Assembly: GCF_007293315.1 (NCBI RefSeq)
Contig: NZ_VLXZ01000012.1
Location: 1-64,000 of the forward strand
DNA: 64,000 bases
Direction of reading: 5' to 3'
Origin: Alkalicoccobacillus porphyridii
Lineage (GTDB): Bacteria > Bacillota > Bacilli > Bacillales > Bacillaceae_D
Positions 39,473 through 48,297 of this stretch are shown here, in pieces. The first letter of the stretch is position 1; each line of letters starts with the position of its first letter. Both the position numbers and the translations under genes were made by a program. The notes under the pieces are model-generated. The model saw only the letters and a program-made list of their open reading frames with translations. It ran no database searches and was not told the origin of the DNA.

Positions 39473-40573
39473 TTATTCCTCATTATCAGTACTTACGACT
39501 AGTCCCTGATCCTCCGTTAGCATCAGATTTGCTTGGGTGGAGATATGAATTCCTTCTTCCTCAAGAATTCGTAAAATGCCGAAATGAGCTTCCTCACGGA
39601 TTTCCATAAATGGGCCCCATTGATTCGTTTCTGTAAAATAGGTGACCATTAAGTTATACCCAGTCTCTGTGAACTCTTCAAACCGAACAATAACTGTATC
39701 ATCCGCTATCCCTTTAAAAGTTTGCAGCTCGGTTTCAATACGATCTCTCAGGAGCTGTAGCTTCTGACTAGACGTTGAATGTCTAATGCCCAGACTGAAG
39801 TACACTCTTCTGCGTTCCATTTCAGTCCAGTTTGTAATGGCCTCATTGGCAAGAGTTGAGTTTGGAATGATGACAAGTGTGTCTGAGAATGTCCTAATCT
39901 TTGTGCTACGGAAGGTAATATCCTCGACTGCACCCTCCACTGTAGGTGTTTCAATCCAATCTCCTTTTTTGAATGGCCGTTCGGTAATAATAATGATCCC
40001 ACCAAAAAAGTTACCAATGCTGTCCTGAGCTGCTAAGGCAAAGGCTAATCCACCAATCCCAAGACCTGCTACAAAGGTACTGATATCAAAATTCCAGTTA
40101 TCTAAAATAATGACCAGCGTTACCGCAACAACTAAAAAGCGCAGAATTTTTGATAAAAATGGAATGAGCATGCTTTCTTCTTCAAGCTCTGCTTTCTGTG
40201 CAAAGCGGTAGATGACAGTGGAATGATTGGACGTGTAATTAAACAATCCCCAGCCAATAACAAAGATAATAAATGAACGATACAGATTGCTTACAAAAGG
40301 TTCATCTGTTATGTTCCAATAATTTAAATATTGGAATGCCAAATACGTTCCAATGACTGCCCAAAGTAGCCTTAAAGGCTTCTCATAGGATCTAAGGATA
40401 TTCATGATTACTCGATTAGAGGCTCGCTTTGAAAGCCTCAGAATGATTCTATTAAAATATGTGGTAAAAAGTTTGCGGAATACTAGAAATACTAGAAAGA
40501 TCGCAATGGATATCCCTATGTTAATCCAATCTAAATTCACTACCTTATCAACAAAATTGTTCCACAGCTCCAT
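39473..40573 (-). CDS. MscS family mechanosensitive channel (YhdY-like)
   Basis: A larger MscS relative of 366 residues with four to five membrane helices (about 15-35, 70-88, 98-116, 142-160, 165-190), the pore region VAGLGIGGLAFALAAQDSIGNFFGG, then beta-domain RPFKKGDWIE and C-terminal domain. It resembles B. subtilis YhdY. With ykuT this makes two MscS-type genes in 10 kb, in keeping with osmotic stress resistance. GAGGGG precedes ATG 40573. Confidence 0.9.
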   Translation of the reverse strand: MELWNNFVDKVVNLDWINIGISIAIFLVFLVFRKLFTTYFNRIILRLSKRASNRVIMNILRSYEKPLRLLWAVIGTYLAFQYLNYWNITDEPFVSNLYRSFIIFVIGWGLFNYTSNHSTVIYRFAQKAELEEESMLIPFLSKILRFLVVAVTLVIILDNWNFDISTFVAGLGIGGLAFALAAQDSIGNFFGGIIIITERPFKKGDWIETPTVEGAVEDITFRSTKIRTFSDTLVIIPNSTLANEAITNWTEMERRRVYFSLGIRHSTSSQKLQLLRDRIETELQTFKGIADDTVIVRFEEFTETGYNLMVTYFTETNQWGPFMEIREEAHFGILRILEEEGIHISTQANLMLTEDQGLVVSTDNEE

Positions 40574-40704
40574 AGTAACCCCTCTCTCGTGCTGTTACAG
40601 GTTTCTTCTCAACAGGATACCTTGATCAAGCCAAAGCTTTCAACCAAAAACCATTTCATTTCGACAACTCCCTACTTTTTTCCCCTTTTCATAAAACAAA
40701 AACA

Positions 40705-40730
40705 GCAACAAGGCTGTTCCACCTTGTCGC
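40705..40730 (-). terminator. Terminator after YtxH-like gene
   Basis: GCGACAAGG / CCTTGTTGC stem then TGTTTTTG on the minus strand. Confidence 0.7.
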
Positions 40731-40789
40731 CTGACTAGCTTGTTTGGATGAATAATCGATTTCGTTCCGTCTTTATGGGTGCGCCGTAA

Positions 40790-41098
40790 TTAAAATGGAT
40801 CATGATCAAGGGATTTTTGAATAATTTTTGCGAGTTCTGGCTCTTTAGCTTCTTTCTTCTTTTTGGTAGGTTCGTTTATAGCGGCATTTACAACCTCTTT
40901 CATACCATCCACAATGTCATCACCAGCTTCAACCATTGTTTCCGTCATATGATTTTTCCGATCTGACGCGGTATGATTATTTGTTTTCTTAATGGCCTTT
41001 GAACTTGTTAACGCATACATTCCTATGCCAAGAATAAATCCTCCAGCTGCGCCGCCTAATAGGTAGCTTGTATGATGTTGCTTCTTTCGTTTAAACAT
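40790..41098 (-). CDS. Small membrane-anchored protein (YtxH-like layout)
   Basis: A 102-residue protein with a short basic N-terminus, one glycine-rich membrane helix (LLGGAAGGFILGIGMYAL) and a charged, helical cytoplasmic tail rich in K and E. This layout resembles YtxH-type general-stress proteins, but similarity is weak and function unknown. Start ATG 41098 (GGCGGTGG upstream) is preferred; ATG 41152 in frame would add 18 basic residues. Confidence 0.6.
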   Translation of the reverse strand: MFKRKKQHHTSYLLGGAAGGFILGIGMYALTSSKAIKKTNNHTASDRKNHMTETMVEAGDDIVDGMKEVVNAAINEPTKKKKEAKEPELAKIIQKSLDHDPF

Positions 41099-41261
41099 TT
41101 TAGCCACCGCCTTTTTTTGATTAGCGTGTGTTCTGGAATGGATTTTATACATTGTTTAAAAAAGCCTACACTCTATGATAAAATAAAGTATGTAAGATTA
41201 TATTTTATCTACACATTCACATTGCTGAATTTCACTATAGAAGGTAGGAAAGGTGTGTATC

Positions 41262-41738
41262 ATGAAAAAAGGACTCATAGTATTCTCTATTGTTGCTCTT
41301 TTCATGATTGCAAGCTGCGCGATGGGGCAGAATCAATCAGATCAGCAGCAGGCTGATACAGTGGAGATACTTCAGGCCGACTTAAGTGCGCCTACTGAAA
41401 CGGCACTATTTGATCCCGTTAAGCTTTCTGTGCGTCTCACCTATGGAAGTGAGGTCGTAACGGATGCAAGTGAGGTCGACTTTGAAATATGGCGCAATGG
41501 GGATCGTGATTCAGGTATCATCACTGCAGCTGAGGAGACTGACAGTGGAGTATATACACTAGAAACGTCGTTTGAGGAAGACGGCATTTATCATGTCCAA
41601 GCAAACGTGACAGCAGCGGGAAGCCAGGTCATGCCTACACAGCGAATTATTGCTGGCGATGTTTCAGAAACAGAGCTTGAGGCAGCAGAACAAGCCTCGC
41701 AACAGGAGCTAGAGGACGAGCAAGACGCTGACTCCTGA
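41262..41738 (+). CDS. YtkA/FixH-like lipoprotein
   Basis: A 158-residue lipoprotein with lipobox MIASC and an immunoglobulin-like YtkA domain: DPVKLSVRLTYG, VDFEIWRNGD, ESGVYTLETSF-type strands and DGIYHVQANV. YtkA-like proteins occur near copper and respiratory functions, but the role is uncertain. The C-terminal end is acidic and low complexity. ATG 41262 is preceded by GGAAAGGTG. Terminator follows. Confidence 0.8.
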   Translation: MKKGLIVFSIVALFMIASCAMGQNQSDQQQADTVEILQADLSAPTETALFDPVKLSVRLTYGSEVVTDASEVDFEIWRNGDRDSGIITAAEETDSGVYTLETSFEEDGIYHVQANVTAAGSQVMPTQRIIAGDVSETELEAAEQASQQELEDEQDADS

Positions 41739-41768
41739 ATGAATGTATAATAATCACTTGATTGCGAC

Positions 41769-41799
41769 AAAAAACGTTACGGTCACTCGTGACGTTTTT
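41769..41799 (+). terminator. Terminator after YtkA-like gene
   Basis: AAAAACGTTACG / CGTGACGTTTTT stem with 6-nt loop and T-rich tail. Confidence 0.85.
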
Positions 41800-41823
41800 C
41801 GTTTGCGCTATTGGAGCTAATCT

Positions 41824-43182
41824 ATGTACCCTACTCATTCACTTTTAGAAAAAATAAAATTATACAGTATTATTCTTTGGCCAATTCTTGTTACACAAAT
41901 CAGTTACCATGCCATGAATGTAATTGATACGATGATGTCTGGCCGAGCAGGCACAACAGATCTTGCCGGGGTCGCAGTAGGTTCAAGTCTTTGGGCACCG
42001 ATTTTGACCGGGTTTAACGGCATTCTCATGGCTGTCACCCCAATTATTGGTCATCTTCTTGGAAAAGGTGAAAAGCAAGAGATTTCACGGTCTGTTCTGC
42101 AGGCTCTCTATTTGTCTGTTGTCCTTGCAGTTGTTGTGTATGTTGCTGGGGTCTTGTTTCTTCCTTCCATACTCTCATTAATGCAGCTAGAAGCTGAAGT
42201 AGCTTACATTGCCAAGCACTATCTTATCGGTCTCTCGATTGGATTAGTCCCATTGTTCGCTTCTAATGTTCTGCGTTTTTTCTTTGATGCCCAAGGTTAC
42301 ACACGCATTACAATGGTCATCTTATTAATTACCCTTCCGATTAGCGCATTCTTAAATTATCTGTTGATTTTTGGTTCCTTTGGCTTCCCAAGACTCGGTG
42401 GAATTGGCGCTGGTTATGCGACAGGATTAACCTATTGGATCATCTTTGGTCTTAGTTTACTGATGACAAAACGAATTCCATCCATCCGTGCTTATCGTTT
42501 GTTTTCACACTGGATCCGTCCCTCGCTTAGCGCATGGAAGGCTCAATTAGCTTTGGGATTGCCGATGGGTCTGTCCATCTTTTTTGAAGCCAGTATTTTT
42601 TCGTTTGTGACACTGCTAGTGAGCCGAATGTTCACAACAGACATTATTGCAGCTCACCAGGCCGCTTTAAATTTCTCATCCTTATTGTTTATGATCCCTC
42701 TCAGTATGTCCATGGCTTTAACCATTGTGGTGGCATATGAAATGGGGGCTGGACGTGTAAAGGATGCGAAGCAATACAGCTGGATGGGCATCGCCTTATC
42801 CATGCTGATTATCACCATTGCTTCTGTCTTCTTATACTTCTTAAGAGAACCTGTTGCCTATTTGTATACAGACCATCCCGATGTCGTGGCTTTGGCAATG
42901 AGCTTTTTCCTTTTTGCGATCTTTTATCAGCTTTCTGATGCGGCCCAAGCTACTCTGCAAGGTGTGCTGCGTGGGTATAAGGACGCTACAGTTCCCTTTG
43001 TGATTGCATTGATTTCCTACTGGGGCATCGGGATTCCTTCTGGTTATTGGCTAGCTACTCAAACCAATTTAGGACCTTTTGGTTTTTGGATTGGCATTAT
43101 TATCGGATTAACCAGCGCTGCGATTGGCTTTTGGATTCGATTATATTATATTAATCGACGCTTCTCCTCTCTACGCTCATGA
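41824..43182 (+). CDS. MATE family efflux transporter
   Basis: A 452-residue multidrug/toxin extrusion protein with 12 predicted helices in two homologous halves. Conserved features include QISYHAMNVIDTMMSGR in helix 1-2 and GLPMGLSIFFEASIF at the start of the second half. Export is driven by sodium or protons; substrates are unknown. GGAG lies eight bases before ATG 41824. Confidence 0.92.
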   Translation: MYPTHSLLEKIKLYSIILWPILVTQISYHAMNVIDTMMSGRAGTTDLAGVAVGSSLWAPILTGFNGILMAVTPIIGHLLGKGEKQEISRSVLQALYLSVVLAVVVYVAGVLFLPSILSLMQLEAEVAYIAKHYLIGLSIGLVPLFASNVLRFFFDAQGYTRITMVILLITLPISAFLNYLLIFGSFGFPRLGGIGAGYATGLTYWIIFGLSLLMTKRIPSIRAYRLFSHWIRPSLSAWKAQLALGLPMGLSIFFEASIFSFVTLLVSRMFTTDIIAAHQAALNFSSLLFMIPLSMSMALTIVVAYEMGAGRVKDAKQYSWMGIALSMLIITIASVFLYFLREPVAYLYTDHPDVVALAMSFFLFAIFYQLSDAAQATLQGVLRGYKDATVPFVIALISYWGIGIPSGYWLATQTNLGPFGFWIGIIIGLTSAAIGFWIRLYYINRRFSSLRS

Positions 43183-43246
43183 ATGAATGCTTCTCAAGCT
43201 GGACATAGTGATACTATACTTTCGTTTATGAGAGGAGACTTTTGCT

Positions 43247-43399
43247 TTGAGCCATTGGCTACAATCGCTCCTGCTTGCAGCTGGTCGTCCCGCTACAAGC
43301 AACCTACCTGTAATCCTTACAGCTGTTTCCATCGGTATTATGGTTATGATTGCCGGCGCTTTACTTATTTACCTATCTCGCAGGCGTCATAAAGACTGA
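43247..43399 (+). CDS. Small single-pass membrane protein
   Basis: A 50-residue frame from TTG 43247 with AGAGGAG nine bases upstream. It has a short hydrophobic N-terminus, a membrane helix (about 22-43) and a basic end SRRRHKD. The layout, NLP followed by a hydrophobic helix and basic tail, recalls sortase-anchor tails but the LPxTG motif is not present. It is preferred over the overlapping frame at 43183-43392, whose start has no ribosome site. Confidence 0.6.
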   Translation: MSHWLQSLLLAAGRPATSNLPVILTAVSIGIMVMIAGALLIYLSRRRHKD

Positions 43400-43415
43400 A
43401 TCAAGGATCCATTCT

Positions 43416-43437
43416 AAAGAACCAGAAATTGGTTCTT
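43416..43437 (+). terminator. Terminator after small membrane protein gene
   Basis: AAAGAACCA / TGGTTCTTT stem, four-base loop, six T. Confidence 0.85.
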
Positions 43438-43445
43438 TTTTCTAG

Positions 43446-43475
43446 TTGTAATAAGAACATATATTCGCATATAAT
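43446..43475 (+). promoter_or_regulatory. Sigma-A promoter of Y-family polymerase operon
   Basis: TTGTAA (43446-43451) and TATAAT (43470-43475) with an 18-bp spacer. The first LexA-type box lies inside the spacer. Confidence 0.7.
43454..43467 (+). promoter_or_regulatory. LexA (SOS) box 1
   Basis: AGAACATATATTCG fits the Bacillus LexA operator (CGAAC-N4-GTTCG) at all but two positions. It sits between -35 and -10 of the polymerase promoter. Confidence 0.72.
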
Positions 43476-43476
43476 A

Positions 43477-43490
43477 AGAACATATATTCG
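43477..43490 (+). promoter_or_regulatory. LexA (SOS) box 2
   Basis: An identical AGAACATATATTCG, 23 bp downstream of box 1 and directly after the -10. The two are part of an exact 18-bp direct repeat (43451-43468 and 43474-43491). Confidence 0.72.
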
Positions 43491-43506
43491 CCAAGAGGTG
43501 AAACAA

Positions 43507-44742
43507 ATGAGCCAGACAATTTTTTTAGTGGATATGGAGAGCTTTTACGCATCGATTGAAGTAGCTAGAAGCCCCCAATATAAAGGAAAACCGCTTGTGG
43601 TATCAGGCGATCCAAATCGTCGCAGTGGTGTGATTTTAGCTGCCTCTAAAGAAGCGAAGCACTATGGTGTTAAGAATGCTGAACGCCTGTGGGAAGCACA
43701 GCAAAAATGTGCCCACCTTATTATTGTTCCTCCACATATGCAAGACTACATTCATGCGTCAATGGAGATTACTTCAATTTTAAAAGCCTTCACTGATTTA
43801 GTGGAGCCTTATTCTATTGACGAGCAGTTCATGGATGTCACCCATTCGCAGCGGCTGTTCGGCACGCCTATTGAAATGGCTAAGCAAGTACAACAACAAA
43901 TTTGGAATAAATTCCGCGTGAGAGCCAGAGTAGGCATTGGTGAGAATAAAATCCTCGCCAAGCTAGCGTGTGACAACTTTGCGAAGAAAAAAGAAGACGG
44001 GATTTTTGAGTTACGTGCTGATCAGCTAAAGGATACTCTGTGGCCGCTACCCGTGGAGAATTTATTTGGTGTAGGTCATCGAATGAAGGAGCATCTCTAT
44101 AACCGGGGTATTCGCACAATAGGCCAGCTCGCTCAAACAAAGGTTGATTTTTTCAAAAAGAGATGGGGCATTCACGGTCAGGTGCTTTGGATGAGTGCCC
44201 AGGGTGTTGACTACTCACCAGTAAAGCTCTCTACACATGAAGGCCAAAAGGCAATAGGACATGGCATGACCCTGCCTTATGATTATGCCTCTTTAGAAGA
44301 CATCCATGTGGTTATTCTTGAATTATGTGAGGAGGTTTGTCACCGCGCAAGGCGAAATCACGTACAAGGATTTACAGTCACTCTTGGTGTATCAGGAGCA
44401 AGCTACGAAATGCATACAGGATTCCACAGACAGTACAAGATGCCTTATGAAACCAACTCTGCTCCCACCTTATATAAGTACGCTTGTCAACTGCTTGATC
44501 AGTTTTGGGATGGACTGCCTGTACGCAGAATCAATGTCTCTCTTTCAAGCCTCTCAAGTGACGAGGCTGTTCAATTGGACTTGTTTGATTATCAGCAGCA
44601 GCAGGAGGATCGCGAGCTCGGAAAAACAATGGATCTGATTAGGGAACGGTATGGCAAAACGGCTGTGTTACGCGCTTCCTCTCTTCTTCCCGCCGGTCAG
44701 GCAAGAGAACGCGCTGCTAAAATTGGAGGGCATTACAAATGA
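43507..44742 (+). CDS. Y-family DNA polymerase (UvrX/YqjW type)
   Basis: Translesion polymerase of the DinB/UmuC superfamily, 411 residues from ATG 43507 (AAGAGGTGA upstream), close to B. subtilis YqjW and UvrX. Catalytic motifs are intact: LVDMESFYASIE near the N-terminus and YSIDEQFMDVT with the metal-binding Asp-Glu. The little-finger region follows. With a YolD-like partner overlapping its end, it forms the yqjW-yqjX type operon. Twin LexA boxes predict SOS induction. Confidence 0.92.
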   Translation: MSQTIFLVDMESFYASIEVARSPQYKGKPLVVSGDPNRRSGVILAASKEAKHYGVKNAERLWEAQQKCAHLIIVPPHMQDYIHASMEITSILKAFTDLVEPYSIDEQFMDVTHSQRLFGTPIEMAKQVQQQIWNKFRVRARVGIGENKILAKLACDNFAKKKEDGIFELRADQLKDTLWPLPVENLFGVGHRMKEHLYNRGIRTIGQLAQTKVDFFKKRWGIHGQVLWMSAQGVDYSPVKLSTHEGQKAIGHGMTLPYDYASLEDIHVVILELCEEVCHRARRNHVQGFTVTLGVSGASYEMHTGFHRQYKMPYETNSAPTLYKYACQLLDQFWDGLPVRRINVSLSSLSSDEAVQLDLFDYQQQQEDRELGKTMDLIRERYGKTAVLRASSLLPAGQARERAAKIGGHYK

Positions 44743-45080
44743 GCGATTATTTAAGACGAGAGAATTTATTATGGGAAGGTAGCCGTATGATGCTCCCAGA
44801 GCACAAACAAGCCATCCGAGCTCAGAACGAGTATGAAAAACGAGTCAATCCCCCTTTGCTTGATGAGCAAGAACTAGAAGAGCTTGGTATCGTAGCGATG
44901 GAGTCGCTTTCCTATTCTTTGCCCATTCATGTCGAGTATTGGGAGGACGGCTACTATAAAAAGCTAATCGCTGTGGTTGAACGGGTGAATGAACAGTCAA
45001 AACAAGTCTCCTTTCGAGAAGGTCCAGAAAGTATCGTTACCGTGGAGATTCAGAAGCTTAAAAGCATTGAGCGAATTTAA
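44739..45080 (+). CDS. YolD-like protein (YqjX type)
   Basis: A 113-residue protein of the YolD-like family, typical partner of UvrX/YqjW-type polymerases; the family is thought to act like UmuD in function, although this is inferred from context. Its ATG overlaps the polymerase stop by four bases (ATGA), so they are translated together. The central WEDGYYKKLIAVVERV strand region is characteristic. Confidence 0.9.
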   Translation: MSDYLRRENLLWEGSRMMLPEHKQAIRAQNEYEKRVNPPLLDEQELEELGIVAMESLSYSLPIHVEYWEDGYYKKLIAVVERVNEQSKQVSFREGPESIVTVEIQKLKSIERI

Positions 45081-45082
45081 AT

Positions 45083-45114
45083 AAGAAGTGGATACGCTTT
45101 GGTACCCACTTCTT
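45083..45114 (+). terminator. Terminator of polymerase-YolD operon
   Basis: AAGAAGTGG / CCACTTCTT stem with TTTTT, directly after the stop. Confidence 0.85.
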
Positions 45115-45280
45115 TTTCCTTACTCATTGATTTACATAATTCCCCTATCTCCAGCCTCGCATCCTTTCACGCGTATTTAAAGTGAAACCGTTCGCGCACC
45201 CCCTATCTATTTAGTGATAGCTATGAGACAATAAAAGGACAGCTTTACCATGGCTGAATCGTACTAAGGAGTTGACCCGA

Positions 45281-45454
45281 ATGTACACACTTATTTGTAC
45301 AGCTCAAGGGAAAACATTAAAAGATTCAAGCAGCCAACAGAACAAAACATTTTTGTCCCTAGGTGACGCAGAACGTTTAATGAAAAAACTTAATGCTAAT
45401 TCCACAGAGTCCCATACATGGTCCGTTCATAAAATAGAAACAAGCAATTCTTAG
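45281..45454 (+). CDS. Small protein of unknown function
   Basis: A 57-residue hydrophilic protein starting MYTLICTAQGKTLKD from ATG 45281, with TAAGGAG nine bases upstream. The alternating strand and helix pattern suggests a compact alpha/beta fold. No family is recognised. A terminator overlaps its stop codon, which supports it as a real transcription unit. Confidence 0.6.
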   Translation: MYTLICTAQGKTLKDSSSQQNKTFLSLGDAERLMKKLNANSTESHTWSVHKIETSNS

Positions 45455-45463
45455 ATTGCTTGT
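45439..45463 (+). terminator. Terminator overlapping stop of small gene
   Basis: AACAAGCAA / TTGCTTGTT stem followed by seven T; the stop codon is inside the loop. Confidence 0.88.
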
Positions 45464-45550
45464 TTTTTTATTTAGAAGATATTAAAAAAAAGAGAAATAT
45501 CTTTGAACATTTTTACACCGAATGGCATCTAAAGTGGCTTCGACCTTGAC

Positions 45551-45800
45551 GTCTTGCTAAAACAGGCAGTCCTCTTGATAATAGTTGAGGCTTTCTTAAT
45601 AACGATCTCACGCTCTTGCTAAAATCAAATCGGCCTTGGTTTCTATACAAATCCTTCTTGATAAGGCTGTCTACCTCTTTGCAATTCCTAATCCTTCTTG
45701 ATCTCCCTTCTCCGCTTCCTGGTAAGACTTTCTACTTCTTGGCAACTCCCAATCCGTCTTGATTCCTTGCCTTGCTTCTTGATAAGGCCACGTTCCCCTT
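45551..45800 (+). repeat. Phased degenerate repeat array, about 20-bp period
   Basis: Twelve degenerate copies of CTTCTTGATAA start near 45551, 45571, 45591, 45613, 45634, 45654, 45675, 45694, 45715, 45735, 45755 and 45775 (spacing 19-22, mean about 20.4 bp). Pairs of units also form a 60-61 bp higher-order repeat (45654, 45715, 45775). The period is not a multiple of three and stops are frequent, so it is not coding. It fills the gap before the ABC exporter operon. Confidence 0.65.
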
Positions 45801-45860
45801 TCTTCTCTCCCTCTTTACTCATAAATTATTGTGACAAATGTAACTACACGCTCTACATCA

Positions 45861-45882
45861 ATTACATGATAATAAATGTAAT
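45861..45882. promoter_or_regulatory. Inverted repeat upstream of ABC operon
   Basis: ATTACAT and ATGTAAT are perfect 7-bp arms around an 8-bp centre, ending about 20 bp before the ABC ATPase start. A further ATGTAA lies at 45838-45843. It could be an operator for the response regulator encoded downstream. Confidence 0.5.
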
Positions 45883-45903
45883 CATAGTAACAGGGGGTTT
45901 ATT

Positions 45904-46854
45904 ATGCTTATTGTTGAAAGTAAAGGTCTAATCAAACGATATGGAAATGAACGTGTGCTTGACCATGCAGAGCTTACTATCAAAGAGGGTGAAATCGTGG
46001 GCTTGCTTGGACCAAATGGAGCTGGAAAAACAACTTTGATCCATGCTCTATGTGGACTAGTTACCATAGATGCTGGAACCATTCATTTATTTGGAAAAGA
46101 GCTAACAGGAAACCTAACAAATATTAAAGAGAGAATTGGGCTGGTTACTCAGGAATTAACAATATTTGAAGAACTAACGGCCAAAGAAAACCTTACTTTT
46201 TTTGGTGGATTATACGGGTTAAGAGGAGAGACCTTGCAACAGCGAATTGAAGATGCCCTGGATTTTGTTGGCTTGCAGTCACAAGCAAAAAAACAACCAA
46301 AAACATTTTCTGGGGGGATGAAACGACGCCTCAATATTGCTTGTTCACTGATTCATCAACCAAAGCTTCTGATTATGGATGAACCAACCGTAGGCATTGA
46401 TCCACAGTCTAGAAATCATATTCTTGAGGCCGTGAGAAAGCTACAGAAGCAAGGTACAACAATTTTGTATTCGACGCATTACATGGAGGAACTGCAGGCA
46501 ATTGCCTCACGGGTTGTTATTATGGACCAAGGACACATCATTACAGAAGGAACGATTAAAGACTTAATTGCTACCATTCAGCATGAAGAAAAAATTAATC
46601 TAGAGGTTGCAGCTGCGTCTGGGGATCTCCTCTCAAAGCTCCAGCAGCTAGAAGGAGTGAAACAAGTAATTAGCGAGGGAAATAACTTACAAATCATCTC
46701 TCGACTTGGGGCGGGTAACCTGGATCGTACACTCACCCTTGCAAAAGAAGCAGGCGGCGTCTTGTCTATAAGCGCTGAAAAGCCAACTCTTGAAGATGTT
46801 TTCCTCACCTTAACTGGTAAACATTTGCGGGATGGAGAGGAGTATCATGAATGA
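45904..46854 (+). CDS. ABC transporter ATP-binding protein
   Basis: ATPase of an ABC-2-type exporter, 316 residues. Walker A GPNGAGKT (36-43), signature FSGGMKRRLNIA, Walker B LLIMDEPTVGID and the H-loop STHYMEE are complete; a C-terminal extension of about 90 residues is typical of drug-export ATPases. AGGGGG precedes the ATG. Its stop overlaps the next gene. Organisation resembles the B. subtilis lnrLMN (yfiLMN) linearmycin exporter with its two-component system, but which compound is exported is unknown. Confidence 0.93.
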   Translation: MLIVESKGLIKRYGNERVLDHAELTIKEGEIVGLLGPNGAGKTTLIHALCGLVTIDAGTIHLFGKELTGNLTNIKERIGLVTQELTIFEELTAKENLTFFGGLYGLRGETLQQRIEDALDFVGLQSQAKKQPKTFSGGMKRRLNIACSLIHQPKLLIMDEPTVGIDPQSRNHILEAVRKLQKQGTTILYSTHYMEELQAIASRVVIMDQGHIITEGTIKDLIATIQHEEKINLEVAAASGDLLSKLQQLEGVKQVISEGNNLQIISRLGAGNLDRTLTLAKEAGGVLSISAEKPTLEDVFLTLTGKHLRDGEEYHE

Positions 46855-47579
46855 TATTACCTACAATTAAATATACAGGTATCCGAATAAGTCGCGATTA
46901 TATAGGGCTACTACTGTTATTTGTTTTACCGATACTTCTAATTTTTGTCTTTAGTCTTATTCTGGTTGATATGGAGTCTGAGGGTGTACGTATCATTGAA
47001 ACAACAGCTATTAGTATGGTGCTTGCTTTTCAGCTATTCGGAGGAAGCTTTCCAATGGGCTACATCCAAGAGGATCTTTTCTCCGATCGGAAATGGCGTT
47101 TAAAATCCCTTCCGATCAACACTGCACTTTATGCATTCTCTGTTTTACTAGCCGGTACAATATTTTCAATACTACAGGGAATGGTCATTGTATTTATTAC
47201 TCATTTTGCTTTTGGTGTAGATTGGGGTAGCTTCTTTTGGGCCTTGTTAGTTATTGCCTTACTCTCCGTCATTTCAAGCTTAGTGTGTACAATATGTGCT
47301 CTGATCTCCCCAAACTTCAAAATAGCAGAACGATTAACAGAGGTTTTTGGGGTAGGTTCTATTATTCTAGCGGGGATGTTTTTTTCGCTGCCTGATAATA
47401 CATTTTTTAATTTTATGGGCACATACGGAAATCCCCTATCACTTGCCCAGACTGCTATCTTTGAAAGGATGAATGACGGCAATTCTTCTGAGGTTCAAAT
47501 CGCTCTGTTTACTTTAACAGCAGCGATCATTGTATGCTTCCTTATCATGGTTACATTAGGAAGGAAGAAAATCCAATGA
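46851..47579 (+). CDS. ABC-2 type permease subunit
   Basis: A 242-residue membrane protein with six hydrophobic helices, in the ABC-2 membrane family. It overlaps the ATPase gene by four bases (ATGA) and the second permease likewise. Half the size of LnrM-type permeases, as it lacks their large extracellular domain. Probably pairs with the second permease as a heterodimer. Confidence 0.85.
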   Translation: MILPTIKYTGIRISRDYIGLLLLFVLPILLIFVFSLILVDMESEGVRIIETTAISMVLAFQLFGGSFPMGYIQEDLFSDRKWRLKSLPINTALYAFSVLLAGTIFSILQGMVIVFITHFAFGVDWGSFFWALLVIALLSVISSLVCTICALISPNFKIAERLTEVFGVGSIILAGMFFSLPDNTFFNFMGTYGNPLSLAQTAIFERMNDGNSSEVQIALFTLTAAIIVCFLIMVTLGRKKIQ

Positions 47580-48265
47580 TGGTTTTTAGGTTTGCATTAA
47601 AACGTAGCTTCTCAAGCAAAACGAATCTTCTTTGTTTGGCTGCACTACCCATCGCATTAATCTTTCTACCCTATGATCCAGAGTCATGGATGCGTCTTCC
47701 TTACGGGTATCATTATTTTAGTGTAGTCCTTCTATTTGTATCTGTTCGTCTAGCCGTTATTCTACTAGAGGATCGCCAGAAAGGAATCATCAAACGAATT
47801 GCAATCGCACCTATTACCTATCTATCATATTTGTCTCAAAACGTGTTCGCTTTTACAATTCTGCTCCTTATCCAAATTATAATCATGATTATTGGCGGGC
47901 TTTTATACGGTCATGAGCTTTATCATGCTACCCGTCTTTTCATCTTGTATGTCATGTTTGCTTTCACTTCTTTGTCCATGGCTTTAGCGTGGGTTTCCCT
48001 ATACAGGAGTAAAGAAACATCCTTTTTAGTTTACATGGCACTCGTTGTACTCATGGCTTTACTTAGTGGCATTATGCTGCCGATGGAGATCATGCCAGAC
48101 AGCGTCGAAAAAATAGCCTTTTTCCTACCTACTTATTGGTATAATGAAGCTATAAACGTCATTGTGACTCAGGCTTCATTCATAGATTTCCTTCTTCCTC
48201 TTTCCATTCTGTTATTATATGCTGTGTTGTTTTTGCTAATAGGGAGTAAGCGGAGGATTGTATAG
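47576..48265 (+). CDS. ABC-2 type permease subunit
   Basis: A 229-residue membrane protein with six helices, start ATG 47576 overlapping the previous stop (ATGA), preceded by GGAAGGAAG. An earlier in-frame start is unlikely. Features of ABC-2 permeases include the amphipathic EDRQKGIIKRIAIAP loop after helix 2. Third gene of the exporter. Confidence 0.85.
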   Translation: MMVFRFALKRSFSSKTNLLCLAALPIALIFLPYDPESWMRLPYGYHYFSVVLLFVSVRLAVILLEDRQKGIIKRIAIAPITYLSYLSQNVFAFTILLLIQIIIMIIGGLLYGHELYHATRLFILYVMFAFTSLSMALAWVSLYRSKETSFLVYMALVVLMALLSGIMLPMEIMPDSVEKIAFFLPTYWYNEAINVIVTQASFIDFLLPLSILLLYAVLFLLIGSKRRIV

Positions 48266-48297
48266 ATAATAAGAAGGGTTTTAAGGAGGTGGGTACT

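Noticed and set aside
43183-43392. 69-residue open frame after the MATE gene
   Set aside because: It begins right at the MATE stop without a ribosome site; the overlapping frame at 43247 has one and encodes a plausible membrane helix.
45551-45800. CRISPR array
   Set aside because: Units are too short and degenerate, there are no unique spacers of fixed length and no cas genes.
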